In this document: piece by piece, positions 1 through 9,356 of the stretch
Layout: each line of letters begins with the position of its first letter
How positions within the stretch are numbered: position 1 is the first letter of the stretch
The notes under the pieces: model-generated
Database searches by the model: none
What the model was told of the DNA's origin: nothing
What the model saw: the letters and a program-made list of their open reading frames with translations, nothing else
DNA from: Lapidilactobacillus luobeiensis
GTDB lineage: Bacteria; Bacillota; Bacilli; Lactobacillales; Lactobacillaceae
Length of the DNA: 64,000 nt
Reading direction: 5' to 3'
Assembly (NCBI RefSeq): GCF_024345205.1
Contig: NZ_BROC01000014.1
Coordinates: forward strand, 1-64,000
Position numbers and translations under genes: made by a program

Positions 1-150
1 GAGTTAGACTCAATTTTAAATTCATTAACTAGCGAATTGACTTCGCAAATGTTCTTTGTAGATAACGACCGAAATCGTTATCGACCCTGCACATTTATCG
101 AAACTTTGTTCAGTTTTCAAAGGTCTACTTTGTCGCAACAGCAACTCATT
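1..150 (-). other. rRNA operon leader (5' external spacer), 16S lies outside the window
   Basis: Read on the minus strand this stretch resembles the pre-16S leader of lactobacilli: a boxA-like CTTTGAAAACTGAACAAAG (about 104-122) followed by a run with GTTTCGATAAATGTGCAGG. The boxA region is where antitermination factors load on rRNA transcripts. Two promoters lie just upstream. The 16S gene itself would start left of base 1, so only the leader is seen. A 62-codon plus-strand ORF overlapping it has no ribosome binding site and is a shadow. Confidence 0.8.
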
Positions 151-151
151 T

Positions 152-181
152 ATAGTACCATATCCACCAAGCAACTGTCAA
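152..181 (-). promoter_or_regulatory. rrn promoter P2
   Basis: On the minus strand: -35 TTGACA (176-181), 18 bp spacer, -10 TACTAT (152-157). Transcription would begin near 145 and enter the rRNA leader. Confidence 0.75.
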
Positions 182-260
182 CATTTAATTTGAAGTTTTT
201 TGAGAAGGAAATGATCAAAGCTTAGAGCGCTGTGTGTTTCTTAAAAACGACAACTTAAAT

Positions 261-289
261 AGTTTAGCAAATCGAACCGCATTAAGCAA
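261..289 (-). promoter_or_regulatory. rrn promoter P1
   Basis: On the minus strand: -35 TTGCTT (284-289), 17 bp spacer, -10 TAAACT (261-266), about 108 bp upstream of P2. Tandem promoters are the usual rRNA arrangement in Firmicutes. An AT-rich stretch at 296-320 could act as an UP element. Confidence 0.65.
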
Positions 290-346
290 GCCTAAATAGT
301 AAAAAAATCAAAAAAGTTTGGAATGACTAAAACAGTTCCCTTGAGA

Positions 347-1270
347 CTAGTAACTCGCCAGTAATTCTGTGCATAATTCATGGGTCAGCAAACTAGAAGT
401 CGGACTGACTGGATTGGCCGTACCTGGTGTCACGATTGCTGTTAGAAACGCTTGGATCAGTGGGGCAAATCCCCGAGCGGTCAACATCGGTTCCCAGCTG
501 GGTAAGTTTTGTGTCAAAGTCCCTGCGCTCGTGCTCAAGCTTAACTGTTGCAAGTCACGAACTTGACTGATCCCACTTGGACGATGGAGTGTTAGTGTTT
601 CTTGATCAACACCAGCCTGCATGTCGAGCATCGCGCTGATCGTTTGTGTGGTGGTAGTCAGCACCATTCCCGCTTGCTGCAAAGTACCCTGCTGGTCAGC
701 AACAATCTGAAACTTGCGCGTAGCCGTCGTCAATGCTGTTGAATCGATTTGCGCGGCAAACAAAGCGGTGTCGATCACATGGGTAAACAGATCAAAAATG
801 GCGAATTCGATCGGTTGCGCAGTCGCAATCCGGTTTTTTTCGGCAAAGACCATGGTTGGACGAGCGCCAGAACTGGCCTGAACGTTTAAACTGGCAAAGC
901 GTCGATTGAAACCACAAGTCAAAAGTAATCCGCGGGCCTGCGCCAAAGCGTATAAGGACTGGACCTCCGCCAAGTCAGTACTGACTGGTTTATCCACATA
1001 AACATGGCTACCCGCCAATAAAAACTGGCGGATCAAGTTGCCATGCGTAGCGGTTGGCGTGTGGATGAAAACCGCGTCTGGTTGCAACGCGAGCAACTCC
1101 GCCACTGTTGGCACTGCTTGATCGAAGCCATAGCGCCTTTGCAATTGGTTCAATTTAAGCTCATCGCGAGTACACAAGATCCACTGCGCTTGATCTTGCA
1201 GACCTGCCATCACTGGTAAATACGCTTTTTGGGCAATATTACCTAACCCGATCACGCCGATTTTTAACAT
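347..1270 (-). CDS. Gfo/Idh/MocA family oxidoreductase
   Basis: Predicted NAD(P)-dependent cytoplasmic oxidoreductase of 307 aa. The N-terminal Rossmann fold starts with GVIGLGNIA (residues 5-13). A DKP triplet at 93-95 takes the place of the usual EKP, and H164-x-x-D167 matches the conserved His/Asp pair of the family's second domain. The start is ATG with GAGGACG upstream. It is a single gene: the next gene upstream on this strand ends at 1615 and has its own terminator. The family acts on sugars, inositols and related polyols; the substrate cannot be told from sequence or neighbours. Confidence 0.85.
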   Translation of the reverse strand: MLKIGVIGLGNIAQKAYLPVMAGLQDQAQWILCTRDELKLNQLQRRYGFDQAVPTVAELLALQPDAVFIHTPTATHGNLIRQFLLAGSHVYVDKPVSTDLAEVQSLYALAQARGLLLTCGFNRRFASLNVQASSGARPTMVFAEKNRIATAQPIEFAIFDLFTHVIDTALFAAQIDSTALTTATRKFQIVADQQGTLQQAGMVLTTTTQTISAMLDMQAGVDQETLTLHRPSGISQVRDLQQLSLSTSAGTLTQNLPSWEPMLTARGFAPLIQAFLTAIVTPGTANPVSPTSSLLTHELCTELLASY

Positions 1271-1474
1271 TTGAACGTCCTCTTCTTCTATATAATAATG
1301 TTTGCTAAGTCATGGCCCTAGTTTGATCAAACTGACCGCCATCTGACTATCCGGCCGCACACCAATTAAATCCTCGCAACCAGCAGCGCACAGCGCCATG
1401 CGCTCACACTACTTTCTTGATTATACAATAATCCCTTGATCGCAGTCAGGAAAATCAGCTGCCACCAATAAAAA

Positions 1475-1517
1475 TGCCTGACAATTGGTTGTAAAAGCAA
1501 CTGTCAGGCGTTTTATT
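1475..1517 (-). terminator. rho-independent terminator after the ABC-F gene
   Basis: GCCTGACA arms pair around a short loop. T-rich tracts follow on both strands, so it may work both ways, but it best serves the minus-strand ABC-F gene ending at 1615. Confidence 0.75.
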
Positions 1518-1614
1518 CACTTTTTCTTTGGTGATCCCATTTTTAGGCAGGAGCTCATATCGATCATCAAGCCTCAACGATCAACCTGACTGAACAGATT
1601 TTATCAGCCGTGAC

Positions 1615-3159
1615 TTATTTCTGGTAATCCTCGATATTGATCACTTTGTCGATCCAGCTTTGATCATAGAAGTCCAACTCATGGGTCACCAAAAGCGCGG
1701 CGCCCGGGAAAGATTGGATTCCCTTACGTAACGCCGCCTTAGTCGCGTCGTCCAAATGGTTGGTCGGTTCGTCCAAGATCAATAGATTGGCTGGGATCAT
1801 CATGATCTCCGCCAATTTCACTTTGGACTGCTCGCCCCCAGAAAGATCCGCGATCGGTGACAGGACTTGCTGAGCAGTCAAACCTGTCCGCGCCAACACC
1901 TGCCGCAAGATCTTCGGCTTCTCACGAGGATATAGATCCTGCATGTATTGTAATGGCGTGGCCAGCTTATGGGGCCATTGCAAACTCTGATTGTAATAGG
2001 CTATCTTCAGCGTGGGCGCCTGCTCGATCTCTCCAGCCAAAGGCGCCAGCTGACCTAGGATCGTTTTCAGCAAGGTGGATTTCCCCACGCCATTATACCC
2101 GGCAATGACCACTTTCTCGTCATTCGCCACAGAAAACTCCAGTGGTCGTTGGTTCAGCGGTTGCTGATAGCCGATCACCAGGTCCGTCGTGGTGACAATG
2201 ATTTTGCTAGCGGTGGCGCTATGGGCAAAACTGATCGTCGGTTGCACGAGCCGATCTGGTGCCTTCATGACTTCCACGTGAGCCAATTGTTTTTCACGAC
2301 CCCGGGCCGATTTAGCCCGTGACCCAGCCTTGTATTTACGAATATAGGCTTCGGTCTTGGCGATCTGCTCTTGTTGTTTCTGGTAAGCTCGGCGATAAGC
2401 CAAGGAGTTGGCTTCTTTTTGCTTGAAGGCCGCGGCCAGATCTCCGGTGTAGCGGGTGATCTGACCAAATTCAATATCCAAAATACAGTTGGTGATGCCC
2501 TCGAGAAAATTATAATCGTGGGAAATCACCAAATAAGCGCCCTTGAACGCCCGCAGGAAATCCGTCAGCCAATCAATGTGCTTCGTATCCAAATAGTTGG
2601 TCGGCTCGTCCAAGACCATCACATCGGGCTGTTGCAGCAACAATTTCGCCAAAATGATCCGCGAACGCTGGCCGCCACTTAAAGCCGCCACATCATGTTC
2701 CAGCCCCATATCGGTGATGCCCAAACCAGTGGCCACCGTTTCGATTTGCGTCTCCACATCATAAAATCCAGATTCCTCAAGCCGCGTCTGGATCTTGCCG
2801 GCCTTTTCCAGCAGATCATCATCGTAGTTTTGACCATATTCTTCATATAATTGGTTCATGCGCGTTTCGGCGGCGTACAAATGATCGAAAGCCGTCCGCA
2901 GGAATTCCCGGATCGTCATCCCCGGCGTTAATTGGGCGTACTGATCCAAATAACCGATCTCTAGCCCTTTTTGCCAGGTAATCTGGCCCTCGTCCGGCAG
3001 GATCTCACCGGTCAGAATCTTGATCAGGGTACTTTTCCCGACCCCGTTTTGACCGACGATGCCCATGTGGTCTTGGTTTTCAACTTTAAAACTTGCATGG
3101 TCATACAGCGTCTTATCAACAAAAGCATGACTAAGATCGGTGACCGTTAATACACTCAT
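1615..3159 (-). CDS. ABC-F family ATPase
   Basis: Cytoplasmic protein of 514 aa with two ATP-binding cassettes and no membrane segments, the hallmark of ABC-F translation factors that act on the ribosomal E site. First Walker A is GQNGVGKST (36-44) with signature LSGGQ and LDEPTN; the second cassette has GYNGVGKST, LSGGE and LDEPTN. The linker is lysine/arginine rich (KYKAGSRAKSARGREK). The ATG start has AAGGAGT upstream. The subfamily is uncertain: it is clearly distinct from the Lsa-like protein at 49 kb and looks more like the housekeeping YbiT/YkpA group. Confidence 0.85.
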   Translation of the reverse strand: MSVLTVTDLSHAFVDKTLYDHASFKVENQDHMGIVGQNGVGKSTLIKILTGEILPDEGQITWQKGLEIGYLDQYAQLTPGMTIREFLRTAFDHLYAAETRMNQLYEEYGQNYDDDLLEKAGKIQTRLEESGFYDVETQIETVATGLGITDMGLEHDVAALSGGQRSRIILAKLLLQQPDVMVLDEPTNYLDTKHIDWLTDFLRAFKGAYLVISHDYNFLEGITNCILDIEFGQITRYTGDLAAAFKQKEANSLAYRRAYQKQQEQIAKTEAYIRKYKAGSRAKSARGREKQLAHVEVMKAPDRLVQPTISFAHSATASKIIVTTTDLVIGYQQPLNQRPLEFSVANDEKVVIAGYNGVGKSTLLKTILGQLAPLAGEIEQAPTLKIAYYNQSLQWPHKLATPLQYMQDLYPREKPKILRQVLARTGLTAQQVLSPIADLSGGEQSKVKLAEIMMIPANLLILDEPTNHLDDATKAALRKGIQSFPGAALLVTHELDFYDQSWIDKVINIEDYQK

Positions 3160-3276
3160 AATTCAGACTCCTTAAAATTCGACTGACTAAAAATATACCA
3201 TAAATCTTGCAAAAACGGCAGTACTCCATATTACAAAATCATATTTTCCGCTAAATTTGTCATATAACTGGCCCTT

Positions 3277-3364
3277 TGTTACGAGAATGTTTCAAAAATC
3301 GGGTTTTGTGTCAATCACTTAACAGTGTGTCAGTCGACCCCCAAACTTGTAATCTGGCTGGTAT
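3277..3364 (+). promoter_or_regulatory. two WalR-like direct repeats
   Basis: TGTTAC-N5-TGTTTC (3277-3293) and TGTAAT-N5-TGGTAT (3348-3364) each match the WalR/YycF consensus TGTWAH-N5-TGTWAH with one mismatch. The second abuts the likely -35 of the wall-protein promoter. WalR controls wall-remodelling genes in Firmicutes, which fits the gene downstream. Confidence 0.45.
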
Positions 3365-3391
3365 TTCACTGTTATATTGACCCGCTATACT
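3364..3391 (+). promoter_or_regulatory. promoter of the RlpA-like wall protein gene
   Basis: -35 TTTCAC (3364-3369), 16 bp spacer, -10 TATACT (3386-3391), about 58 bp before the start codon. Confidence 0.5.
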
Positions 3392-3448
3392 CAGTAGCGT
3401 TGATAAACAACAGAACTATTCCGTAATACGTAAAGGAGTCCTTCATTT

Positions 3449-4210
3449 ATGTCCGCACGTTTGAAAAACAAGCATTTGACTAGGATCGCATTTACTTTCG
3501 TGATCACAGCTGCTTTCTTCTTGCCTAACTTTAATGTTCTCGCCGCTTCCACTTTGGGTGACAACACTGCTGCAGCGGCGTCCGTCTATCCATCAACACA
3601 AGCAGTTAAACAGGTGACTTTCGCCACCCACATGGCCAACGAATTGAACAGCAAAAACGCCGCTCAAGATCGTTTGGCTCGTCAAACAGCCACGCGCGCC
3701 GCTCAACTTGCTTATCAAAAGCAACAAGATGAGATCGCACGCAAGGCCGCTGAAAAGGCTGCCGCCGAAAAAGCTGCCGCCGAAAAAGCCGCCGCTGAGA
3801 AAGCTGCTGCTGAAAAGGCAGCTGCCGAAAAAGCTGCTGCTGAGAAGGCTGCCGCCGAAAAAGCCGCTGCTGAAAAAGCTGCTGCCGAGAAAGCTGCTGC
3901 TGCCCAAACAAGCTACTCCGCTAGCTCCACAGGTACGACTACTTCTAAAGGTACTTTCAAAATCAGTTTCTACGATCCTGCCGTTCTCGGTTCAAACATG
4001 GGTTATGGTGGCGTGGCCGCTAACTTAAGCATTTTCCCTCGCGGCACTCGCTTGAAGATCAGCATGTCCAATGGTCAAGTGCTTTATCGGACTGTCAACG
4101 ATACGGGTAGCTTCGCTTATAGCAACCCTTACCAACTTGATGTCGCTATGCCAAACAGTTCCATTCCCGCTGCTGGGATCCTTTCAGCAACCGTCTCAGT
4201 GATTTCCTAG
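3449..4210 (+). CDS. secreted Ala/Glu/Lys-repeat protein with C-terminal RlpA-like domain
   Basis: Exported protein of 253 aa. A signal peptide (about 1-32, cleavage near VLAA) is followed by a helical stretch with about ten copies of a five-residue AAEKA repeat (roughly 98-152), encoded by near-identical 15 bp units. The C-terminal 85 residues start near KGTFKISFYDP and contain VNDTGSFA and QLDVAMP, typical of RlpA-like double-psi beta-barrels found in wall-associated enzymes and expansin-like proteins. AAGGAG precedes the ATG. WalR-like boxes upstream suggest wall-stress control. The barrel may be enzymatic or only wall-binding. The repeat number is likely variable because of the 15 bp tandem DNA. 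Confidence 0.8.
   Translation: MSARLKNKHLTRIAFTFVITAAFFLPNFNVLAASTLGDNTAAAASVYPSTQAVKQVTFATHMANELNSKNAAQDRLARQTATRAAQLAYQKQQDEIARKAAEKAAAEKAAAEKAAAEKAAAEKAAAEKAAAEKAAAEKAAAEKAAAEKAAAAQTSYSASSTGTTTSKGTFKISFYDPAVLGSNMGYGGVAANLSIFPRGTRLKISMSNGQVLYRTVNDTGSFAYSNPYQLDVAMPNSSIPAAGILSATVSVIS
3747..3903 (+). repeat. 15 bp tandem repeat inside the wall-protein gene
   Basis: About ten units of a 15 bp motif encoding AAEKA or AEKAA. Third positions vary (GCC/GCT, AAA/AAG), so the array is not freshly expanded, but slippage would change the protein length in frame. Confidence 0.85.
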
Positions 4211-4246
4211 ATTCTCACTTCTAAAATCGAATAGTACTCAAAGAAG

Positions 4247-4272
4247 TCGTCAACTTGGTTGGCGATTTTTTT
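4247..4272 (+). terminator. terminator after the RlpA-like gene
   Basis: TCGTCAAC pairs with GTTGGCGA around a 2-3 nt loop, followed by seven T. Confidence 0.75.
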
Positions 4273-4394
4273 ATCGGCAAATCTTATGATCACGTCAGGA
4301 TCGCTAATTTAAACCACAAGCGAACGATTATCGATGTATTTCTTGAGCAAATTGAGTAAACTATAACTAAGAAGAGAATTCGTGAGGTAACCCG

Positions 4395-4946
4395 ATGAGT
4401 GTTGATAAAATTACTGAGCCAGCCTTTATGCATGCCTTGTTAGAATTGACCGAGGAACAAGACTTTCGCCAGATCACCGTGTCGATGTTGACCCGCAAAG
4501 TCGGGATGCATCGCCAGAGTTTTTATTATCATTTCCAAGATAAATACGAGCTACTGGCCTATACTTACCAGCAGATCAGTTTTCATTTTCTGGACGGTGA
4601 TCAAGTCACTATCGCCAATTGGCCCGTTCAAGTTGAAAAAATGTTGGACTCGATCAACAAGCATCAACAATTTTATTTAAATACTGCCGCTAGTGATCAA
4701 AACACCTTGCTGCTGACCTTTTCGCATGTGGTCAAGGCGCGGCTGACCGATATGTTGCGGGAAATCGACCCAGAGCAACGCTTGTCCGTTTATGATCGGA
4801 CTTTTTATGCCGAGTTCTTTGGTTATGGCTGTGGTGGGGTCTTAGTCGACTGGATCGTTGGCGGCTTCGCAACGCCCCCACAAGAAATCGCGGCCAAACT
4901 TTCGCGGCTGGTCACCGACATCAAACATTACTCCCCCTATCTGTAG
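4395..4946 (+). CDS. TetR/AcrR family transcriptional regulator
   Basis: DNA-binding regulator of 183 aa. The N-terminal helix-turn-helix covers about residues 20-55 (ITVSMLTRKVGMHRQSFYYHF), where FYYHF is the typical TetR recognition-helix end. The C-terminal part is the sensor domain and resembles the DhaS-like group by eye. No dihydroxyacetone kinase genes are nearby, so the target is unknown. The start follows GAGGTAACCCG. The gene stands alone, with a B repeat directly downstream. Confidence 0.8.
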   Translation: MSVDKITEPAFMHALLELTEEQDFRQITVSMLTRKVGMHRQSFYYHFQDKYELLAYTYQQISFHFLDGDQVTIANWPVQVEKMLDSINKHQQFYLNTAASDQNTLLLTFSHVVKARLTDMLREIDPEQRLSVYDRTFYAEFFGYGCGGVLVDWIVGGFATPPQEIAAKLSRLVTDIKHYSPYL

Positions 4947-4951
4947 TTAAC

Positions 4952-5097
4952 CAGAGTGCGGAGCACAACGGGTAGCTTCTGAGCATTAGCCTAGCAAAGA
5001 TTTTGGAGGCTGGTCCTTGCCTCCGGAATCTTTGCGTAGCTAAGCGGAAGATGCTGGGTGGTGAGCACATTTCAAACCAGAGTGCACAGCACGTTTC
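4952..5097 (+). repeat. B repeat (4952-5073) plus a 20 bp mini-B (5078-5097)
   Basis: Full B element starting CAGAGTGCGG and ending CACATTTC, with paired inner arms around GGAGGC...GCCTCC. Four bases later comes CAGAGTGCACAGCACGTTTC, which is just the two ends of a B element joined, with all the interior missing. Confidence 0.85.
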
Positions 5098-5166
5098 AAA
5101 AAAACAGCACCTGATCTTTTTCTCAGCCAATAACATTGGCAACAAGATCAGTTGCTGTTTTTTTGT
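5094..5166. terminator. bidirectional terminator between tetR-type gene and LCP gene
   Basis: AACAGCACCTGATCTT pairs with AAGATCAGTTGCTGTT. T runs follow on both strands, so it can end the converging tetR-type and LCP transcripts. Confidence 0.8.
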
Positions 5167-5297
5167 TGGGCGTGATCGTCCGTTATTCAAGCAAGGCACC
5201 CTCCAGATTGAGCGCGGCCTTAGCATTGCTGGTAGCTATTGATCTGGGATAACCGGTGCAACGTCTAAGGGATGGCTTGACCCACTAGGCAAACGGC

Positions 5298-6419
5298 TTA
5301 ATTACCGTTCCACGCTGCATAATCATTGTTTTGCGCGTAAATAACAAAATTCTGCTCCACGGTGGGATTCTCAAAGATGAAACCTTGATTCGTCACATTC
5401 AAGCGATTTTGCCGAGTTTCTTCATTGTTTAAGGTCACGGTACTTAGGCCTTGGGTCTGACGGATCTTGTCGGAGATCCGTTGCAATTCAGTGGTCGAGG
5501 CGATCTGGTAAGAGGCCGCGCCGATATTCGCAGCGGTGCCATGGATATAATCACTACTGATGCTTTCACTCGCGCTGCGATAATTCAGGAAGATCTGGAC
5601 CATGTCGTCAAAGGTCAAGTTTGTTTTCATATTACTAGTAATGGCTTTCAAAACTTTCTGGAAATTAGCCAGCGTTCCTGTACTGGCCGTTGATTTAATG
5701 ATCGCCGTAATGATCTGCCGTTGCCGTTTTTGCCGACCATAATCATTTTCAGGATCATCATAACGCATCCGCGCGTAGGCTAGCGACTGGGTGCCATTCA
5801 AATGCATCGCGCCTTTCGTGAAGGTCGTGCCCCCATAACTAAAGGTGAAGGGAACATCCACATCAACGCCGCCGACAGCATCAACGATCTTCTCCAGCCC
5901 GCCCATGTTGATCGTGACGTAATAATCTAGGGGAACATTCAACAATTTGCTGACGGTATTCAGCGCCATTTCGGAGCCACCTTCACGATAGGCCGCATTG
6001 ATCTTTTGTACATTGAAACCGCTCGTGCCGATCAATTCCGCCATTGTGTCGCGAGGCACACTGGTCAACAATACTTTTTTACTGCTAGGATTGACGGTCG
6101 CGACGATCATCGTATCGGAGTTGCCTTGATCCGTTCGTCCCTCCGCACCAGTGTCCGCCCCCAGAAGCAAGACGGAAAAGGCTTTTTTCTGTTGAAAAAC
6201 CGCTGCTGATTTACTTTCGCCAGCGGCCTGATAAGTCCCGTTCAACGCTTTTTTCGTCTGACCATACAGGCGTAACGCGTAAGCACCGGCGGCAAAGATC
6301 AAGATCAGAAAAAGGAGGCCACTGATCCGCCCCCAACGTAATTTTTTCACGCCGTTGTCTTCAAATATCAATAAGCGATTTCGCTGAACTTTGCTGGTCG
6401 TTCTCGTTCTTTTATCCAC
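5298..6419 (-). CDS. LytR-CpsA-Psr (LCP) family wall glycopolymer ligase
   Basis: Membrane-anchored enzyme that attaches teichoic acids or capsule-like polymers from a lipid carrier to peptidoglycan. A short basic cytoplasmic N-terminus is followed by one membrane segment (about 31-49, RISGLLFLILIFAAGAYAL) and an extracellular LCP domain with LLLGADTG, RSDT-like QGNSDTMIVATV, SVPRDT and ARMRYDDPENDYGRQKRQ. A longer reading from a TTG at 6437 is possible, but GGAGG lies inside it and is ideally spaced (8 nt) from the GTG at 6419, so that GTG is the chosen start (373 aa). Confidence 0.88.
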   Translation of the reverse strand: MDKRTRTTSKVQRNRLLIFEDNGVKKLRWGRISGLLFLILIFAAGAYALRLYGQTKKALNGTYQAAGESKSAAVFQQKKAFSVLLLGADTGAEGRTDQGNSDTMIVATVNPSSKKVLLTSVPRDTMAELIGTSGFNVQKINAAYREGGSEMALNTVSKLLNVPLDYYVTINMGGLEKIVDAVGGVDVDVPFTFSYGGTTFTKGAMHLNGTQSLAYARMRYDDPENDYGRQKRQRQIITAIIKSTASTGTLANFQKVLKAITSNMKTNLTFDDMVQIFLNYRSASESISSDYIHGTAANIGAASYQIASTTELQRISDKIRQTQGLSTVTLNNEETRQNRLNVTNQGFIFENPTVEQNFVIYAQNNDYAAWNGN

Positions 6420-6651
6420 GACAATTACCTCCGTCAAATAACTACTCTTAGATTAATACAGCCACCCTTAAAACACTAATAAAAACGCCACCTTTACAAG
6501 ATACTTAAGCAACAGGTGACAAAATCGCAAGACGAACGAACACGACTGGCCAAATTTGGACAGACTTTTTCATTTTGAGGATTAACTATCCGCAAGGAAA
6601 AGTGTACGATATGATTAAGCACCATTAACAAATATTCCAGGAGGTTTTATC

Positions 6652-8460
6652 ATGGCAACTATCAAACAATTACCAGAACGTCAAGAAGTCCCTGAAGCAC
6701 TGACTTGGGACTTAGGCTTGATCTATCCTGACGATGCCGCTTGGGAAGCGGATTTCGCTGAAGTTGGCGCGTTGGCTGATCAGGCAGCCGCCTTTCAGGG
6801 CAAGCTGGGCGCCAGCGCCAGCGAACTTTATCAAGGTGTGGTTGCCTTACACGCGGCTTTTCGCCGGTTGGAAAAGGTTTATGTCTACGCCAGCATGAAA
6901 AGCGATCAGGACACCAACAATAACCATTATCTCGGCTTAGATGCGCGCGCCGGTTCTCTGGCGACCAGCGTTTCAACGAAATTATCTTTCTGCGATCCTG
7001 AGATCATCGCCATTGATGACGCGACTTTGGCAGAATTTTTTGTCAGCGAACCGCGCTTGAAAGATTACAGCCATTTCTTCGATAACCTACGGCAACAAAA
7101 GGCTCATGTGTTGGACGCCAATTCGGAGGCCTTGGTCAATGCGGCGACTGAAGTTTTCGGCGCCTCGCGTAGTACCTTCAATATTTTGAACAACTCCGAC
7201 TTAGAATTCCCCTTGGTGCAGGATGAAGACGGTCAAACCGTTCAATTATCCAACGGGCTCTACGGCACTTTGATCGAATCCGGCGACCGCGATGTCCGCC
7301 AAGACGCTTTTACCGGCTTGTATAGTGTTTACGATCAATTCCAAAACACGCTGGCGCAGACGCTTTCCGGTGAGATCAAGAGTCACAATTATTTGGCCCA
7401 AGTCCATCACTATCCTAACGCCCGGGCCGCAGCCATGAGCCAAAACAATGTGCCTGAAGTCGTTTATGACACCCTGATCGATCAGGTCAACAGCCATTTG
7501 GACCTGCTTCATCGCTATGTGGCGCTGCGCAAACGGATCCTCGGCGTCGACACCTTGCATATGTACGATATGTATGTGCCCCTGACCGGCGAGCCACCGC
7601 TAAGTTATGATTTTACCGCGGCGAAAGTCGAAGCCAAAAAGGCCCTGAGCATTCTCGGCGACGATTATCTGAGCCATGTGGACGAAATCTTCAACAATCG
7701 CTACATTGACGTGATTGAAAATAAAGGCAAACGTGGCGGCGCTTATTCCGGCGGTTCTTACGATACCGCGCCTTACGAACTGCTGAACTGGCAAGATAAT
7801 GTCAGCAACCTGTACACTTTGATCCACGAAACCGGCCACAGTGTGCACAGTTGGTACACTCGCCACAATCAACCTTACCAATACGGCGATTATCCGATTT
7901 TCTTGGCTGAGATTGCCTCAACCACCAATGAAAACTTATTGACCGAATATCTGCTGAAAACGCAAACTGATCCGCAAGTCCGCGCCTATCTGTTGAACTA
8001 CTACTTGGATGGCTTCAAGGGCACCGTTTATCGCCAGACGCAATTCGCCGAATTTGAACACTTCTTGCACACCGCCGACGCCGCGGGCCAACCGCTGACC
8101 GCCGAGGCGTTGAATCAGAAGTATGGCGCTTTGAACGCCCATTACTACGGTGACGCGGTGGTTTCTGATTCGGAAATCAGTTTGGAATGGTCACGGATCC
8201 CGCATTTCTACATGGACTATTACGTTTACCAATATGCCACTGGTTTTGCGGCAGCCTCTTCCCTCTCTGCCAAAATCACCAGCGAAGGGCAACCGGCTGT
8301 TGACAAGTATCTAACTTGCTTGAAGTCTGGTTCCTCTGCTTATCCGATCGAGATCATGCAAAAGGCTGGGGTCGATATGACCAAGCCGGATTATCTCGAG
8401 GCTGCCTTTGCTGTCTTTGCGGAACGCTTGACGGAACTGGAACAACTGCTGGGTCAATGA
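6652..8460 (+). CDS. pepF: oligoendopeptidase F (M3B family)
   Basis: Cytoplasmic zinc metallopeptidase of 602 aa that cleaves short peptides (about 7-17 residues). The HExxH zinc site is H392-E393-T-G-H396 in LIHETGHSVHSW, with the third ligand region in EIASTTNENLL. Length and the N-terminal MATIKQLPERQEVPEALTWD match the lactobacillus PepF group. The start follows CCAGGAGGTTTTATC. Lactic acid bacteria use PepF in peptide turnover. An R repeat begins about 30 bp after the stop. Confidence 0.95.
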   Translation: MATIKQLPERQEVPEALTWDLGLIYPDDAAWEADFAEVGALADQAAAFQGKLGASASELYQGVVALHAAFRRLEKVYVYASMKSDQDTNNNHYLGLDARAGSLATSVSTKLSFCDPEIIAIDDATLAEFFVSEPRLKDYSHFFDNLRQQKAHVLDANSEALVNAATEVFGASRSTFNILNNSDLEFPLVQDEDGQTVQLSNGLYGTLIESGDRDVRQDAFTGLYSVYDQFQNTLAQTLSGEIKSHNYLAQVHHYPNARAAAMSQNNVPEVVYDTLIDQVNSHLDLLHRYVALRKRILGVDTLHMYDMYVPLTGEPPLSYDFTAAKVEAKKALSILGDDYLSHVDEIFNNRYIDVIENKGKRGGAYSGGSYDTAPYELLNWQDNVSNLYTLIHETGHSVHSWYTRHNQPYQYGDYPIFLAEIASTTNENLLTEYLLKTQTDPQVRAYLLNYYLDGFKGTVYRQTQFAEFEHFLHTADAAGQPLTAEALNQKYGALNAHYYGDAVVSDSEISLEWSRIPHFYMDYYVYQYATGFAAASSLSAKITSEGQPAVDKYLTCLKSGSSAYPIEIMQKAGVDMTKPDYLEAAFAVFAERLTELEQLLGQ

Positions 8461-8486
8461 TTGCTGGGATTGCTTAAGGCTGGATA

Positions 8487-9305
8487 AAAGTAGGCTGTGC
8501 GCAGCTTGCGCTGCGCGTGGCGTTGGTGGTTGACGGATATGGTGGGGCTCCAGGTCGGGCTGGGGGTGGTGGAACGCTGCGGGCACGATTTTGAGCTTTT
8601 CGAAAGTGCGCCGAAAATCTCAAAACTCGGCCTTATTGTAGGCGATAAATCGCCAACAATAATATCGCGGCTGACTCACCCCCAGCCCGACCTTCCGTCA
8701 ACTAGTAAACAGACCACCAACGCCACGCTCCGCTCCAGCCGCTCAACGTTATCATAGTCACTTGAGCACTCACACCAATTGGCAAGCTATGATCGATTGA
8801 TGTGGATCAACGCAAATGACAGCCGTGATTCGTGGTTACAATCCTTAAATTGGTGACACCATCGCAGTCTGTCTGATGTACTAGAACAAAATCTCGATGA
8901 ATCAATCAAATCCGTTGATTCTCAACCAAGATTTGTTTAAATTTGCGAAACAAAGTTATTGGCACTACACGAAACGTACCGGTCTATTCATCCAAATCTG
9001 TTGGTGTTGCCGGACCACAAAAAAAGTGGTCAACTTTCGACCGCTCACTTGCAAAAGCATTTCGTCAGATATCCAACTTCGATTGCAGATAAGCTCAATT
9101 CTGTTCAGCAACCGGCTGGGACTGCGCGGCTCAGTGGTGAAATTGTCCTTGGCGGCTTTGCCGCTTAGGACAAGGCCTGATTTTGAGACAAGCCGCGGGT
9201 TTTGCGGATTGGCTCAAAACAGTGCCCACCACGTTCCAGTCCGCAACAGCAGTCCCAGCCGGTTGCGCTCACGCGCAACACCCTACCAAACCTGCAATCA
9301 AGCAC
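8487..9305 (+). repeat. R repeat copy 1 (complete)
   Basis: Left end AAAAGTAGGCTGTGCGCAGC. The left palindrome here is the long variant: cgtggcgttggtgg pairs with ccaccaacgccacg, and aggtcgggctgggggt pairs with its complement, enclosing two small hairpins. The core runs about 8760-9100. The right palindrome is the variant with gcaaccggctgggactgc and gcagtcccagccggttgc. The right end is ACCTGCAATCAAGCA. Small ORFs across it are not conserved between copies. Confidence 0.9.
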
Positions 9306-9356
9306 GAGAATAATAAAAAGTTTTTCCAAAAAAATAATATATCGGAGGTCACCACC

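Noticed and set aside
2268-2283. parS-like CTTCCACGTGAGCC inside the ABC-F gene
   Set aside because: Only 12 of 16 positions match, it is in coding sequence, and such matches are expected by chance in 64 kb.
3606-3911. Overlapping ORFs of about 100 codons on both strands in the AAEKA repeat region
   Set aside because: They are by-products of the 15 bp repeat, which is free of stops in several frames.
8897-9313. Possible protein coded by the R core (ORFs starting MNQ.N.S in copies 1, 9 and 11)
   Set aside because: Some codons look alike between copies, but other copies (6, 10, 12) have stops or frameshifts in the same place and there is no steady ribosome binding site. The similarity follows from DNA conservation.
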